From contig NZ_WING01000001.1 of NCBI RefSeq assembly GCF_009793335.1, positions 5,704,001-5,768,000 on the forward strand: 64,000 bases of DNA, written 5' to 3'. Origin of the DNA: Actinomadura sp. J1-007. GTDB lineage: Bacteria; Actinomycetota; Actinomycetes; Streptosporangiales; Streptosporangiaceae. The translations under genes were made by a program, and so were the position numbers. Position 1 is the stretch's first letter, and each line of letters begins with the position of its first letter. Below the pieces are notes generated by a model, which was not told where the DNA came from, ran no database searches, and saw nothing but the letters and a program-made list of their open reading frames with translations. Below, piece after piece: positions 16,495 to 25,370 of the stretch.

Positions 16495-17634
16495 ATGACC
16501 GTTGACGCTGAACTCCCGGCCGGGGTACCCGGCATCGACGTCCCCCGGCTGGCCGGCTGGCTGGCGCGCGCCCTGCCCGGGTCCGGGCGGATCACCGCGA
16601 TCGACCTCATCGCGGGCGGACGGTCCAACCTGACGTACGCCATCACCCTGGACGGCGGCGACACCGGCGCGGGCGGCGGCACGGGCGCGGGCGGCGGCGG
16701 CACGGAAGGCGGCAGGAGGATCGTGCTGCGGCGGCCTCCGCTCGGGCACGTCCTGCCGACCGCGCACGACATGGGCCGCGAGTACAAGGTGCTGTCCGCG
16801 CTCGGGTCCGGCAGCGACGTGCCGGTGCCGACCACGCTGGCGTTCTGCGAGGACGAGGACGTCATCGGCGCGAAGTTCTACCTCATGGACTTCGTCGAGG
16901 GCCGCGTCCTGCGCACCCGGGAGGACGCCGCCGACCTCGCGCCCGAGCAGGCCGCCGGGCTCAGCGAGGCGCTCGCGCGGGCGCTCGCCGCGATCCACAC
17001 CGTGGACGTCGAGGCGGTCGGGCTCGGCGGGTTCGGCCGGCCGAGCGGCTACATGGCGCGGCAGCTCAAGCGCTGGGGCAAGCAGTGGGACGGCTCGCAG
17101 GAGGCGATCAGGGCGACCGGGACCGTCCGGGACCTGCCCGAGTACGACCGCCTCGTGGCCCGGCTGGACGAGCGGCTGCCCGCCGACGCCCCGGCGCGGC
17201 TCGTGCACGGCGACTTCCGGCTCGACAACGCGCTGGCCCGCCTCGAACCGCGCCCCGAGATCGCCGCCGTCGTGGACTGGGAGATGTCGACGCTCGGCGA
17301 CCCGCTGTCCGACCTCGGGCTCACGCTCGTCTACTGGGCGGAGGCCACCGACGAGCGGCTCCTGCCGGTCGGCGCGACGATCACCACGGCGCCCGGGTTC
17401 CTCACCCGGCGCGCGTTCGCCGAGCGGTACGCGGCGCTCACCGGCTACGACCTCGCCGACCTCGACTTCTACGTGGCGTTCGCCCGGTTCAAGCTCGCGG
17501 TGATCCTGGAGGGCATCCACGCCCGCTACCTCCAGAACGCCACGGTCGGCGAGGGGTTCGACAAGATCGGCGAGGCCGTCCCGACGCTGCTCCAGGGGGC
17601 CCACGCCAACCTGGACAGCCGTTCCCCCTGGTGA
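16495..17634 (+). CDS. Aminoglycoside phosphotransferase-family kinase
   Basis: The 379-residue protein is a protein-kinase-like phosphotransferase. Motifs are IVLRRPPLGHVLPTAHDMGR in the N-lobe, the catalytic loop LVHGDFRLDNALA and the metal-binding DWEMSTLGDPLSDLGL. This pattern is typical of the ACAD10/11-like group that acts in fatty acid or hydroxy-acid breakdown rather than antibiotic resistance. No acyl-CoA dehydrogenase is adjacent, so the substrate stays open. An unusual Gly-rich insert (about residues 54-73) splits two N-lobe strands. The gene appears monocistronic. Confidence 0.9.
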   Translation: MTVDAELPAGVPGIDVPRLAGWLARALPGSGRITAIDLIAGGRSNLTYAITLDGGDTGAGGGTGAGGGGTEGGRRIVLRRPPLGHVLPTAHDMGREYKVLSALGSGSDVPVPTTLAFCEDEDVIGAKFYLMDFVEGRVLRTREDAADLAPEQAAGLSEALARALAAIHTVDVEAVGLGGFGRPSGYMARQLKRWGKQWDGSQEAIRATGTVRDLPEYDRLVARLDERLPADAPARLVHGDFRLDNALARLEPRPEIAAVVDWEMSTLGDPLSDLGLTLVYWAEATDERLLPVGATITTAPGFLTRRAFAERYAALTGYDLADLDFYVAFARFKLAVILEGIHARYLQNATVGEGFDKIGEAVPTLLQGAHANLDSRSPW

Positions 17635-17685
17635 CCCGGCGGCACGGGACGGGCCGTACGGGACGGGCCGGGCGCTGCCGGGCGG

Positions 17686-19164
17686 TCAGCAGTAGGAGAC
17701 CGCCGCGGCGCCGGCCGGGGCGAACGAGACCGCGCCGTTCTTCTCGCCCCAGCACAGGGTGTTGGTGCGCTCGACGGTGACCCCGGTGGTCTCGCCCGGC
17801 GTGAGGTGGCCTCCGCCGCCCGCGCGCAGGTCCCCGTTGACGCCGGCGACGCGCCAGTCGACCGGCCCGCCGACCGCCGTGATCTTCACCGTGCAGCGCT
17901 TGGCGACGTCCATGTCGCAGCCGGCGACGGCGAGGCCGCCGGGGGCCGGGGGACGCGGCTTGGACGGCGCCGGCGGGTGCGGACGCGAGGGCTTGCGCGT
18001 CGCGGTCTTGGACGGCGTCGGCTTCTTCGTCGGCGTCGGGCTCGTGGTCGTCGGCGACGGCGACGCGCTGGTGGGCGCGGGGTCGCTGGGCCGTCCGCTG
18101 GACGGGCCGGACTCCATGGACGGCGCGCCGCCGGACCCGCCGGCCCCGGGTGCCGGACCGTCCGCGGACGTCTTCTCGCCCGTCCCGCCGCCGAACGCCG
18201 TGAACGACACCGCGATCAAGGCGATCACCGCGATCCCGCCCGCGACGGCCAGCAGGATCGGGCGGCGGTGGCTCGCGGGCGCCCGGTCGCGGGCGCGGGC
18301 GGAGGCCGGCTCGTAGGGGAGCGGCCACCCGTACTCGTCGAACGGCTCGGTCCAGGCGGCGATCGCCCTGCGGTTGTCGGCCCGGTCCTCGGCGGTCGCG
18401 GCGGTCAGCACGTCCAGCCGCAGGTCCGCCGGGACCGCCGCGATGGGCAGGACGGACAGCAGCCGGTCGACGGGCAGCGGCGGGGTCTCGCGCGACCCGC
18501 ACGCCGGGCAGCTCGCGACGTGCCGGACGAGCGACGCGGAGGTCTGCGGCGAGAGCGGCCACGACTCGGTGAGCGCGGAGACGCTCGGGCAGTCCTTCCA
18601 GTGGTTCTGCGCGATCAGCGCCGCGTGCAGCGCGTCGGCGAGGTCGTCGCGGGCCTCGGCGACCAGGCGCGTGGTCTCCTCGGCGGGCACGCCGAAGATC
18701 CCGGACAGGTCCACCGCGTCCAGCTCGTGCCGTACGGCGAGGTCGATCGCCTCGCGCTGGCGGCCGTTCAGCGCGGCGAGGGCGCTGTGCGCGAGCAGGC
18801 GCCGCTCCTCGCGGCGGGCGAGCTGCTCGGCGCTCAGGCCGTCGTCGGCCTCGGGCGCCTCCTGCCCGGTGTGCCGGTTCGGGCTGTCGCGCCGCCGCAT
18901 GCACTCCTTGCGCGCCACCGCGTACAGCCAGCCGCGCAGCCGTTCGGGCTCGCCCAGGCGGGCGACGTGCTCGCGCGCGGAGATCAGGCAGTTGCGCAGC
19001 GCCCCCGCCGCCTCCACCCGGTCGCGCAGCAGCCCGTGGCAGTAGTCGTAGAGGAACGGGGCGTAGGTGTCGTAGACCTCGGTCAGCGCGATGACGTCGC
19101 CGGTGCGCAGCGCGTCGGCCAGCCGCTGGTCGTCGAACCCGCCGGCACCAGGCCCTCCGGCCAC
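17686..19164 (-). CDS. Membrane-tethered sigma/anti-sigma fusion protein (paralog 1)
   Basis: Residues about 12-95 look like sigma-70 region 2 (TYAPFLYDYCHGLLRD, RLRGWLYAVARKECMRRR) and about 125-180 like region 4 (LNGRQREAIDLAVRHEL, then VPAEETTRLVAEARDDLADAL). A zf-HC2 anti-sigma motif follows: Cys, 22 residues, then HVASCPAC. One membrane helix (PILLAVAGGIAVIALIAVSF) precedes a long Ser/Thr/Pro-rich stalk and a Cys-containing C-terminal domain of about 85 residues, presumably outside. The layout suggests a sigma factor held at the membrane by its own anti-sigma part and an outer sensor. The GTG at 19164 has GGGAGGA upstream. A 30%-type paralog is the next gene upstream on the same strand. 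Confidence 0.8.
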   Translation of the reverse strand: MAGGPGAGGFDDQRLADALRTGDVIALTEVYDTYAPFLYDYCHGLLRDRVEAAGALRNCLISAREHVARLGEPERLRGWLYAVARKECMRRRDSPNRHTGQEAPEADDGLSAEQLARREERRLLAHSALAALNGRQREAIDLAVRHELDAVDLSGIFGVPAEETTRLVAEARDDLADALHAALIAQNHWKDCPSVSALTESWPLSPQTSASLVRHVASCPACGSRETPPLPVDRLLSVLPIAAVPADLRLDVLTAATAEDRADNRRAIAAWTEPFDEYGWPLPYEPASARARDRAPASHRRPILLAVAGGIAVIALIAVSFTAFGGGTGEKTSADGPAPGAGGSGGAPSMESGPSSGRPSDPAPTSASPSPTTTSPTPTKKPTPSKTATRKPSRPHPPAPSKPRPPAPGGLAVAGCDMDVAKRCTVKITAVGGPVDWRVAGVNGDLRAGGGGHLTPGETTGVTVERTNTLCWGEKNGAVSFAPAGAAAVSYC

Positions 19165-19404
19165 GGGATCCTCCCAGGTGAATCGGTGTTTCGGACACGC
19201 CCCCGGTGAGCGCCGACGCTTGACCGGCCGCTCTGGTTGCCCGATCTTGCCACCAGTTGCCCGAGATTTCTCCGTTTGGTCCCCGATTTTGTGATCAATG
19301 GCCTACGCGCCGTGGCCATCTCCCCTCGTGGGACGCCGGTTTCGACGTTCGATGTGATCTGGCGCACATCATTCGTCGGGAACGGCGCGCTTCGCGGACG
19401 ATGC

Positions 19405-20889
19405 TCAGCCGCCGGCGCACTGCCAGGAGACGGGCGCGGAGCCGTTGGGGGAGAAGCGGACGAAGCCGTTCCCCGAGGAAGGGCAGTCGGCGATCAGCCT
19501 GACCGTGACCGTCTCCGAGGCGCCCTTGGAGAGCCGTCCGCCGCCTACCGCGCTGAGGCCGCTGCTCGTTCCGGCGACCGACCACGTGACCGGGCCGCCG
19601 ACCGCGTGCACCGAGACGCCGCACGAACCGTTCTGCACCGTGATGGTGCATCCGCCGCTGGTCGCCAGGCGGCCGGGCTTGGACGGCTCGCTGGGCGGCG
19701 GCGTCGCGGACGGCCGCTGGGGAGCGCGGGTGCGCTTCGTACGGCTCGGGGTGGGCGTCGTCGGCGTCGGCGTGGGGGACGTGGTGCTCGGCGTCGGCGT
19801 CGGCGACTCGCTCTCGGTGGGCGACTCCGACGGCGCGGCGGACGGGTCGGGCGCCGAGGTGGTGCCCGCGGGCGACCCGGCTCCGGCGCGGCCGTCCGAC
19901 GAGTCGGGCATGACCATGAACGCGCCCGCGACGATGACCAGCACGATCACCGCCGCGGCGACGGCGGGCCACAGCTTGGGCGGGGCGGCGCGACGCCGCC
20001 GGCCCTCTCCGCCCCCGCCGCTCTCCACCGGAACGGGCCAGCCCCAGGTGTCGAACGGCTCGGCGCTGCCCGCGGCGCGGGCCAGCTCCCCGGCGAGCGC
20101 CGGGTCGGTCGCCGTCGCGAGCACGCGCCCGCGCAGGTCGGTGGGCATGAGCGCGACCGGGAGCACCTGGAGGAGGCGCGCGGTGGAGACGGTGCGGTCG
20201 CGGCGTTCGGCGCAGACCCGGCAGGACGCGATGTGGCGGACGAGCCTGCGGGACACCGGCGGCGTCAGCGGCTCCTCGCCGTCGCCGGCCAGCTCCGCGA
20301 CGTGCGGGCAGTCGTCGCGGCCCGTGCGGGCGATCACGGCGGCGGCGAGCGCGTCGTCGAGCCGGGCGCGGGCCGTCCCCGCGAGGTCGGTGGCCTCCTG
20401 GGCGCCGATGCCGAGCGCGCCGCCGATCTCCGCCGCGTCCAGGCCGTGCCGCAGGAGCAGGTCGAGGGTCTCGCGCTCGCGGCCCCGCAGCCCGGACAGG
20501 GCGCCGTGGACGAGCCGCCGCGTCTCCAGGCGGTGCGCCCGCTCTCCGGCGTCGAGGAAGACGTCCTCGACCTCCGGGGCCTCGTGCCGTTCGGCGGGCC
20601 GGTCGGGGTCGGCGAGGCGGCGCAGGCACTGGTTGCGGGCCAGGGCGTACAGCCAGCTCCGGAACCGTTCGGGCTCCTGGAGCAGGCCGATGTGCGTGGT
20701 GGCCGCGATGAGCGCGTCGTGCAGGGCGCCCGCCGCCGAGTCCTGGTCGCGCAGCAGCGCGTGGCAGTAGTCGTAGAGCCGGGCCGCGTACCGGTCCATG
20801 AGGTGGATCAGCGCGCCGCCGTCGCCGGACGCCAGGGTCTCGGCCAGGCGCTCGTCGTCCGCGCGATCGAGACTGGGCCAACCGGACAC
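19405..20889 (-). CDS. Membrane-tethered sigma/anti-sigma fusion protein (paralog 2)
   Basis: The order of parts equals that of the neighbour downstream: region-2-like segment (RYAARLYDYCHALLRDQ, RFRSWLYALARNQCLRRL), region-4-like segment (GLRGRERETLDLLLRHGLDA, then IGAQEATDLAGTARARL), zf-HC2 motif (Cys, 24 residues, HIASCRVC), a conserved EPFDTWGWPVP stretch, one membrane helix (LWPAVAAAVIVLVIVAGAFM), a Ser/Thr/Pro stalk with TPTPSTTSPTPTPTTPTPS, and a C-terminal beta-rich domain containing VGGPVTWSVAG. The same GPV-x-W-x-VAG core occurs in the paralog. The GTG at 20889 has the same GGGAGGA ribosome binding site. The gap of 240 bases between the two suggests separate promoters. The C-terminus faces outward if the N-terminus is cytoplasmic. 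Confidence 0.8.
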   Translation of the reverse strand: MSGWPSLDRADDERLAETLASGDGGALIHLMDRYAARLYDYCHALLRDQDSAAGALHDALIAATTHIGLLQEPERFRSWLYALARNQCLRRLADPDRPAERHEAPEVEDVFLDAGERAHRLETRRLVHGALSGLRGRERETLDLLLRHGLDAAEIGGALGIGAQEATDLAGTARARLDDALAAAVIARTGRDDCPHVAELAGDGEEPLTPPVSRRLVRHIASCRVCAERRDRTVSTARLLQVLPVALMPTDLRGRVLATATDPALAGELARAAGSAEPFDTWGWPVPVESGGGGEGRRRRAAPPKLWPAVAAAVIVLVIVAGAFMVMPDSSDGRAGAGSPAGTTSAPDPSAAPSESPTESESPTPTPSTTSPTPTPTTPTPSRTKRTRAPQRPSATPPPSEPSKPGRLATSGGCTITVQNGSCGVSVHAVGGPVTWSVAGTSSGLSAVGGGRLSKGASETVTVRLIADCPSSGNGFVRFSPNGSAPVSWQCAGG

Positions 20890-21283
20890 GAGGTCCTCCC
20901 GTGGCAGATGGTTCGGGCCGTCAACGGCTCGCCTGCGCGGCGCGCGGTCTCCGGGAACGGGCCGGGCTCCGCGCCGTCGGGGAAGCCGTGGTGCTCATCG
21001 GCCCCCGGTCTCCGGGGGCGCCCCCCGCCGCGGGTCAGGGGGAGAAGAAAGAAGGTCGGAGGCCCGACGGCCCCGCTCCCCGTCGGGCCTCCACCAAGAA
21101 AGACGGGCGACGGATGCGTCCGGTTGACACGAGTTGGCGAAGAAATCTCCGGAACCTCGGCCCGTTCCCCCGCCGCGCCCGCGCACCGGCCCGCGAGCTG
21201 CGAACGGTCACGCAGCGTCAGGCCGCACAAACTTTATGCTGTTCAGGGCGTTGCGGGAGGGAACGGGCACCGGTGACGCCGCG
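20890..21283. other. Intergenic region with terminator hairpins
   Basis: This 394-base gap holds the upstream region of paralog 2 and the end of the VWA gene. It contains the 13-base-pair hairpin at 21058-21092 and a second GC hairpin at about 21001-21019 (GCCCCCGG/CCGGGGGC). No gene was seen. Confidence 0.5.
21058..21092 (-). terminator. Terminator hairpin downstream of the SBP-VWA gene
   Basis: GGAGGCCCGACGG and its exact complement form a 13-base-pair stem with a nine-base loop. On the minus strand the stem is followed by a pyrimidine tract, GACCTTCTTTCTTCT, fitting termination of the leftward VWA-protein transcript about 190 bases past its stop. Confidence 0.6.
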
Positions 21284-23935
21284 TCACTGCGTGATGCGGC
21301 GGGACAGCATCCTGAGGAAGATCTTGGAGATCTCCTGCGGGGTCATCGCGATCTGCACGTTGCCGTTGGTGAGCTTCGCGATCCGCTCCAGCTCGTTGCG
21401 GTCCACGCCCTTGCCGAACCCGATCATGTTGACCTGGATCGGCTTGTTGGGGTCGATCATCCGCTTCAGCCGGTCCAGCGTCTGCTCCAGGGTCGGCCCG
21501 TCGGTGTCGTCGTTCTTGCCGTCGGTCAGCAGCAGGATGGAGTTGCCGAACTCCGGCTTGTAGGTCCGGTTCATCTCCTTGTACGCGGCGAGCACCGAGT
21601 CGTACAGGCCGGTGTTGCCGTCCATCTTCGGGCGCATCTGGTTCAGCGTCGACAGCACCAGGTTGCGGCGCGTGCTGGAGCCGACGCGCTCGCCGAGCGG
21701 GCCGACCGACACCGACTGGCGGTAGTCCTTCGCGCCGTCCATCTTGGTGGAGAACAGCCACTGCCCGAGCTCGGTGTCGTTCGACATCATCGACAGGCCG
21801 CCCTGCGACACCTCGGCGATCGCCTGGAGCCGCGTCTTGCCGCCGCCGACCTTCTCGGCCATCGAGCCCGACACGTCGATCAGCGTCAGCATCCGCAGGC
21901 CGAGGGTCAGCTTCGACCACGCCTGCATGACCCCCGAGACCTCCTTGGCGCTCGGCGGGGGGAGCTGCCGGGGCCGCGCCGGGCTGACGCCCAGCTTCGC
22001 GGTGAACCCGCCCGGCGCCTTGCCGTCCGGCGACCGGAACCCGAGGGAGCGCACGTCGTCGCGCGTCGTCTCGGTGTTCATCGCCTTCTCCAGCAGCCCC
22101 GCGGCCTTCCGCCGGTCGCCGTCCCCGGTCGTGACGGTGTACGGGTAGTCCAGCGAGAGCGTCCCCTCCTGCGGGTACAGCGCGACGGCGGGCTCGGACG
22201 GCCCGGTGCGGTTGTAGTTCCACAGGGCCTGCTCGGACGACAGCGAGATCGGCTGCTTGCCGGTCCGGCCCTTGCGGAACTGCCCGAACTGGGCCGTCGC
22301 GTTCGGCACCGTGCTCTCGCGGACGGTGCGGACGATCCCGGTGAAGATCGACTCCTTGTTGGGGTCGTTCGCCAGCAGCGCGTTGGTGACCATCAGCCCG
22401 CCCATGCCGGCGGCGTTGCGCGCCGGGTCGGGCACGAGCAGCCGCACCGAGCCGGCCGGGATCATCTGGTTCTTGGTCACGCCGCCGCCCGCGGTGCCGC
22501 CCGCCGCCTTCAGCAGGTTGTCCCAGGACGGCGCCGCCGTGATGCCCTCCTGCTTCAGGCGGTTCGCGAGCGTCTGGGGCAGCCCGACGACGATCGGGCT
22601 CATGGCGAGGGACGTCTTGGTGCTCTGGACGGCCTTGTCGTCGCCCGACGTGCCGCGGACCATCGACGTCCACATGGAGGTGTCGGGGATCCACACGTCC
22701 GGCCGCTCGTTGCCGGCGCCCGCCACGCCCTGCCCGCTCAGCAGCGTCGCCACGGACGCGGGCTCGCTCCTGGTGACGCGCGTCTTCACGCACTTGCCGC
22801 TGATCTTGTGCTTGGCGTCGTTGAACCGGCCCGCCGCCTTGACCACGGCCGGCTGGATGTCGGGCGCCGCCGCCACGTTGAGGGTGAGCGCCCCGTCGCC
22901 GTCGCACCCGCCGCCGCTCTCGGCGAACGCGTACACGCCGACGCCGAGCAGCAGCGCGAGCCCGACCGCGCCCGCCATCGGGCCGATCAGCGCCGTCGCG
23001 CTGCGCTTGCGCTTGCGCCGCCCGTACTCGTAGTCGCCGCTGCCTCCGCCGTAACCGCCGGAGCCGCCGCTGCCGCTCCCGCTGCCGCCTGAGCCTCCGT
23101 AGCCGCCGGACTCGGAGGAGCCGCCCGCGCGCCCGCCGAAGAACCCGGTCTCGCCGCCGTCGGAGTTGCGGATCGAGTCGTAGCCGCCGTACCCGCCGGA
23201 CGAGGACGCGCCGGGGCCCTGCGCCGAGGCGGACGGCAGCGGCATGCCGCCCGTTCCGGTGGAGCCCTCGGGTACGCGCGCGCCCGGGGGAGGGGCGGCG
23301 GGCGTTCCGTAGCCGCCGCCCTGCCCGGACGTGCCGGGCGGACGGCCGAGGCCGTAGCCCCCCGCGTCGGAGGCGCCGGTGAAACCGCCCGCACCGAAGG
23401 CCGGCTCCTCCCCGGGCCGGGGCACGAACCACTCGTGCGTCTCGCCCGTCCCCGCCGCGCCGGGCTGCTGCGGTGCGCCGGGTTGGGGCGTGCCGGGCTG
23501 GGGCGTGCCCGGCTGGGGCGTGCCGGGAACGCCGGACGACGCTCCGGGCCCGCTGGACGCGGTCGGCGTGCCGGGGAGGCCGGGCGTGCCGAGGACGTCC
23601 GGCGAGCCGGGGGCGGCCGGGGGTCCGGCCTGGCCCGCGGGGCCGGGAGGGCTCAACGGGTCGGAGAGCGGAGCGCCGAACGGCACGTCCTGCGTGCCGG
23701 AGGGCGGCGCAGCCTGCGGCCCGGACGGCGGTCCGGTCGGCGGTACGGCTTGCGGCCCGGACGGTGGCCCGGCTTGCGGCCCGGTCGGCGGGACGACCGG
23801 TGGGCTCTGGCTGTCGCGCGGGCCGAACCAGTCGGACGACCCGTCGTTCGCGGGTCCGAAGACCGGCCTGGAGGGGTCGTGCCCGCCGTCATCCGGCGTC
23901 CCCTCGGGGAAGTCATTGCGATGACGTCCGCTCAC
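21284..23935 (-). CDS. Membrane-anchored protein with extracellular substrate-binding and von Willebrand A domains
   Basis: With the GTG at 23935 (GAGGG six bases upstream) the protein has 883 residues. The first about 320 residues are a low-complexity cytoplasmic tail rich in Pro, Gly and Ser, with PGTPQPGTPQPG-type repeats and then Gly-Ser-Tyr repeats. One membrane helix follows (LIGPMAGAVGLALLLGVGVY). Outside are a solute-binding-like domain (VAAAPDIQPAVVKAAGRFN, then VWIPDTSMW) and a VWA domain with the metal site DVSGSMAEK. Proteins of this build occur across actinobacteria and probably sense or present ligands at the envelope; the ligand is unknown. No transporter genes are adjacent, so it is not a normal ABC binding protein. 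Confidence 0.85.
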   Translation of the reverse strand: MSGRHRNDFPEGTPDDGGHDPSRPVFGPANDGSSDWFGPRDSQSPPVVPPTGPQAGPPSGPQAVPPTGPPSGPQAAPPSGTQDVPFGAPLSDPLSPPGPAGQAGPPAAPGSPDVLGTPGLPGTPTASSGPGASSGVPGTPQPGTPQPGTPQPGAPQQPGAAGTGETHEWFVPRPGEEPAFGAGGFTGASDAGGYGLGRPPGTSGQGGGYGTPAAPPPGARVPEGSTGTGGMPLPSASAQGPGASSSGGYGGYDSIRNSDGGETGFFGGRAGGSSESGGYGGSGGSGSGSGGSGGYGGGSGDYEYGRRKRKRSATALIGPMAGAVGLALLLGVGVYAFAESGGGCDGDGALTLNVAAAPDIQPAVVKAAGRFNDAKHKISGKCVKTRVTRSEPASVATLLSGQGVAGAGNERPDVWIPDTSMWTSMVRGTSGDDKAVQSTKTSLAMSPIVVGLPQTLANRLKQEGITAAPSWDNLLKAAGGTAGGGVTKNQMIPAGSVRLLVPDPARNAAGMGGLMVTNALLANDPNKESIFTGIVRTVRESTVPNATAQFGQFRKGRTGKQPISLSSEQALWNYNRTGPSEPAVALYPQEGTLSLDYPYTVTTGDGDRRKAAGLLEKAMNTETTRDDVRSLGFRSPDGKAPGGFTAKLGVSPARPRQLPPPSAKEVSGVMQAWSKLTLGLRMLTLIDVSGSMAEKVGGGKTRLQAIAEVSQGGLSMMSNDTELGQWLFSTKMDGAKDYRQSVSVGPLGERVGSSTRRNLVLSTLNQMRPKMDGNTGLYDSVLAAYKEMNRTYKPEFGNSILLLTDGKNDDTDGPTLEQTLDRLKRMIDPNKPIQVNMIGFGKGVDRNELERIAKLTNGNVQIAMTPQEISKIFLRMLSRRITQ

Positions 23936-24193
23936 GGCTGCCCTCGATTCACCAGAAACCCGTCGATGTTCCCCGGCACTGTAGTAGTACGACCGGGAGG
24001 TTACAAAGAACTCAAATCTGATGATGACGCAGGTCATGGGCCTACGTCTTGAAAAGCGCGGCAACGTGACGGCCCGTCACGCCCCGCGTTCGGGGCCGCG
24101 GGAGGCCGCGCGGCAACTCGGCGGCCCGGCCGAACGTCAGTAGATCTGGGACCCCGCGAGCTCGCGGGAGGCCCGGACGAGGGGGCGTGGCCG

Positions 24194-25273
24194 GTGACCG
24201 ACACGAGCGACGACCGCCCGACGCGGCCCGCGGAAGCGACCGGGCGTCCGGGACGGCCCGGACGGCTGCGGGCCTTGACCGAGCCCCGGCGCGGACGGTG
24301 GCGGACGGTCGCGGCCTGGACCGGCGCCGGGGCCTGGGGCGTCTGGGCCGCCGTACGGTTCGCGGGCGGCGACCGGATCCCGGGCGTCGAGGTGCCGTCC
24401 GCGCCGCTCCTGGCCCTCACCCCGTACGTGGCGGCGACCGTGCCCGTGCCCGTCCTGGCGGCGCTGCTGCTGCGCAGGTGGCGGGCGGCGGCCGTCGCGG
24501 GGGTCGTCGCGGCCGGGCTCGCCGCCGCCGTGCTGCCCCGCGCGATCGGCGGCGACGAGCCCGCCGCGCGCGGTCCCGTCCTGCGGGTGGTGACGGCGAA
24601 CCTGATGTTCGGCGAGGCCGACCCCGCCCGGCTGGTCGAGATCGTCCGGCGGGCCCGCGCGGACGTCCTCAGCCTCCAGGAGCTCCCGCCCGAGGCCGTC
24701 GCCCGCTACGAACGCGCCGGACTGTCCGCGCTCCTGCCCCACAAGGTCATCGACCCGCGGTGGGGCGCGGCCGGTTCCGGCCTCTACTCGCGCCACCCCA
24801 TGAGGGCGCTGCCGCCGCTGCCCCGTACCCAGATGGCCATGCCGCAGGCCGAGCTGGCGCTCCCGGACGGACGGCGCGTGCAGATCACCGCCGTCCACCC
24901 CGTACCGCCGATCTCCGCCGAATCACTCCACGACTGGAAACGCGACCTCGGCGCGCTGCCGCCGGCCCGTTCCTCCGCGGCCACCCCCGGCGGCGGGAAC
25001 GCGGCGGGCGCGCCCGTACGGATCCTGGCGGGGGACTTCAACGCCACGCTCGACCACGCCGGCCTCCGCCGTCTGATCGGCCGCGGCTACGCGGACGCCG
25101 CCGACCGCGACGGGAAGGGGCTCGTGCCGACGTGGGGGCTGGGCGGCCCGCGCCCGCCGCTGACGATCGACCACGTCCTGGTGGACCGGCGCTGCGCCGT
25201 CCGCGGCGTCGCCGTCCACGACCTGCCCGGCAGCGACCACCGCGCCGTCTCCACCGAGATCCGCCTCCCCTGA
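24194..25273 (+). CDS. Membrane protein with endonuclease/exonuclease/phosphatase (EEP) domain
   Basis: The 359-residue protein has two to three N-terminal hydrophobic segments (about residues 40-125: AAWTGAGAWGVWAAVRF, LLALTPYVAATVPVPVLAAL, AAAVAGVVAAGLAAAVL). They are followed by an EEP catalytic domain, presumably outside the membrane. Active-site motifs are VVTANLMFGE, LSLQELPPE, ILAGDFNATLDH and GSDHRAVSTE. Family members cleave phosphoesters in nucleic acids or lipids; substrate is unknown. The GTG at 24194 follows GAGGGGG. It diverges from the VWA-protein gene across a 258-base AT-richer gap. Confidence 0.9.
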   Translation: MTDTSDDRPTRPAEATGRPGRPGRLRALTEPRRGRWRTVAAWTGAGAWGVWAAVRFAGGDRIPGVEVPSAPLLALTPYVAATVPVPVLAALLLRRWRAAAVAGVVAAGLAAAVLPRAIGGDEPAARGPVLRVVTANLMFGEADPARLVEIVRRARADVLSLQELPPEAVARYERAGLSALLPHKVIDPRWGAAGSGLYSRHPMRALPPLPRTQMAMPQAELALPDGRRVQITAVHPVPPISAESLHDWKRDLGALPPARSSAATPGGGNAAGAPVRILAGDFNATLDHAGLRRLIGRGYADAADRDGKGLVPTWGLGGPRPPLTIDHVLVDRRCAVRGVAVHDLPGSDHRAVSTEIRLP

Positions 25274-25370
25274 CCGCTGCCCCTGACCGTCGCCCTCTCG
25301 GCCGGGTCCGAGCCTGGTGAACGAGCGGCCGGTGGCCGGGGCATCGGCGGGGTGGCGGCAGAATACGGGG

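Noticed and set aside
16495-17634. Antibiotic-resistance aminoglycoside kinase
   Set aside because: The motifs fit the broad phosphotransferase family, and the closest pattern is the acyl-CoA-dehydrogenase-associated group, so a resistance call is not supported.
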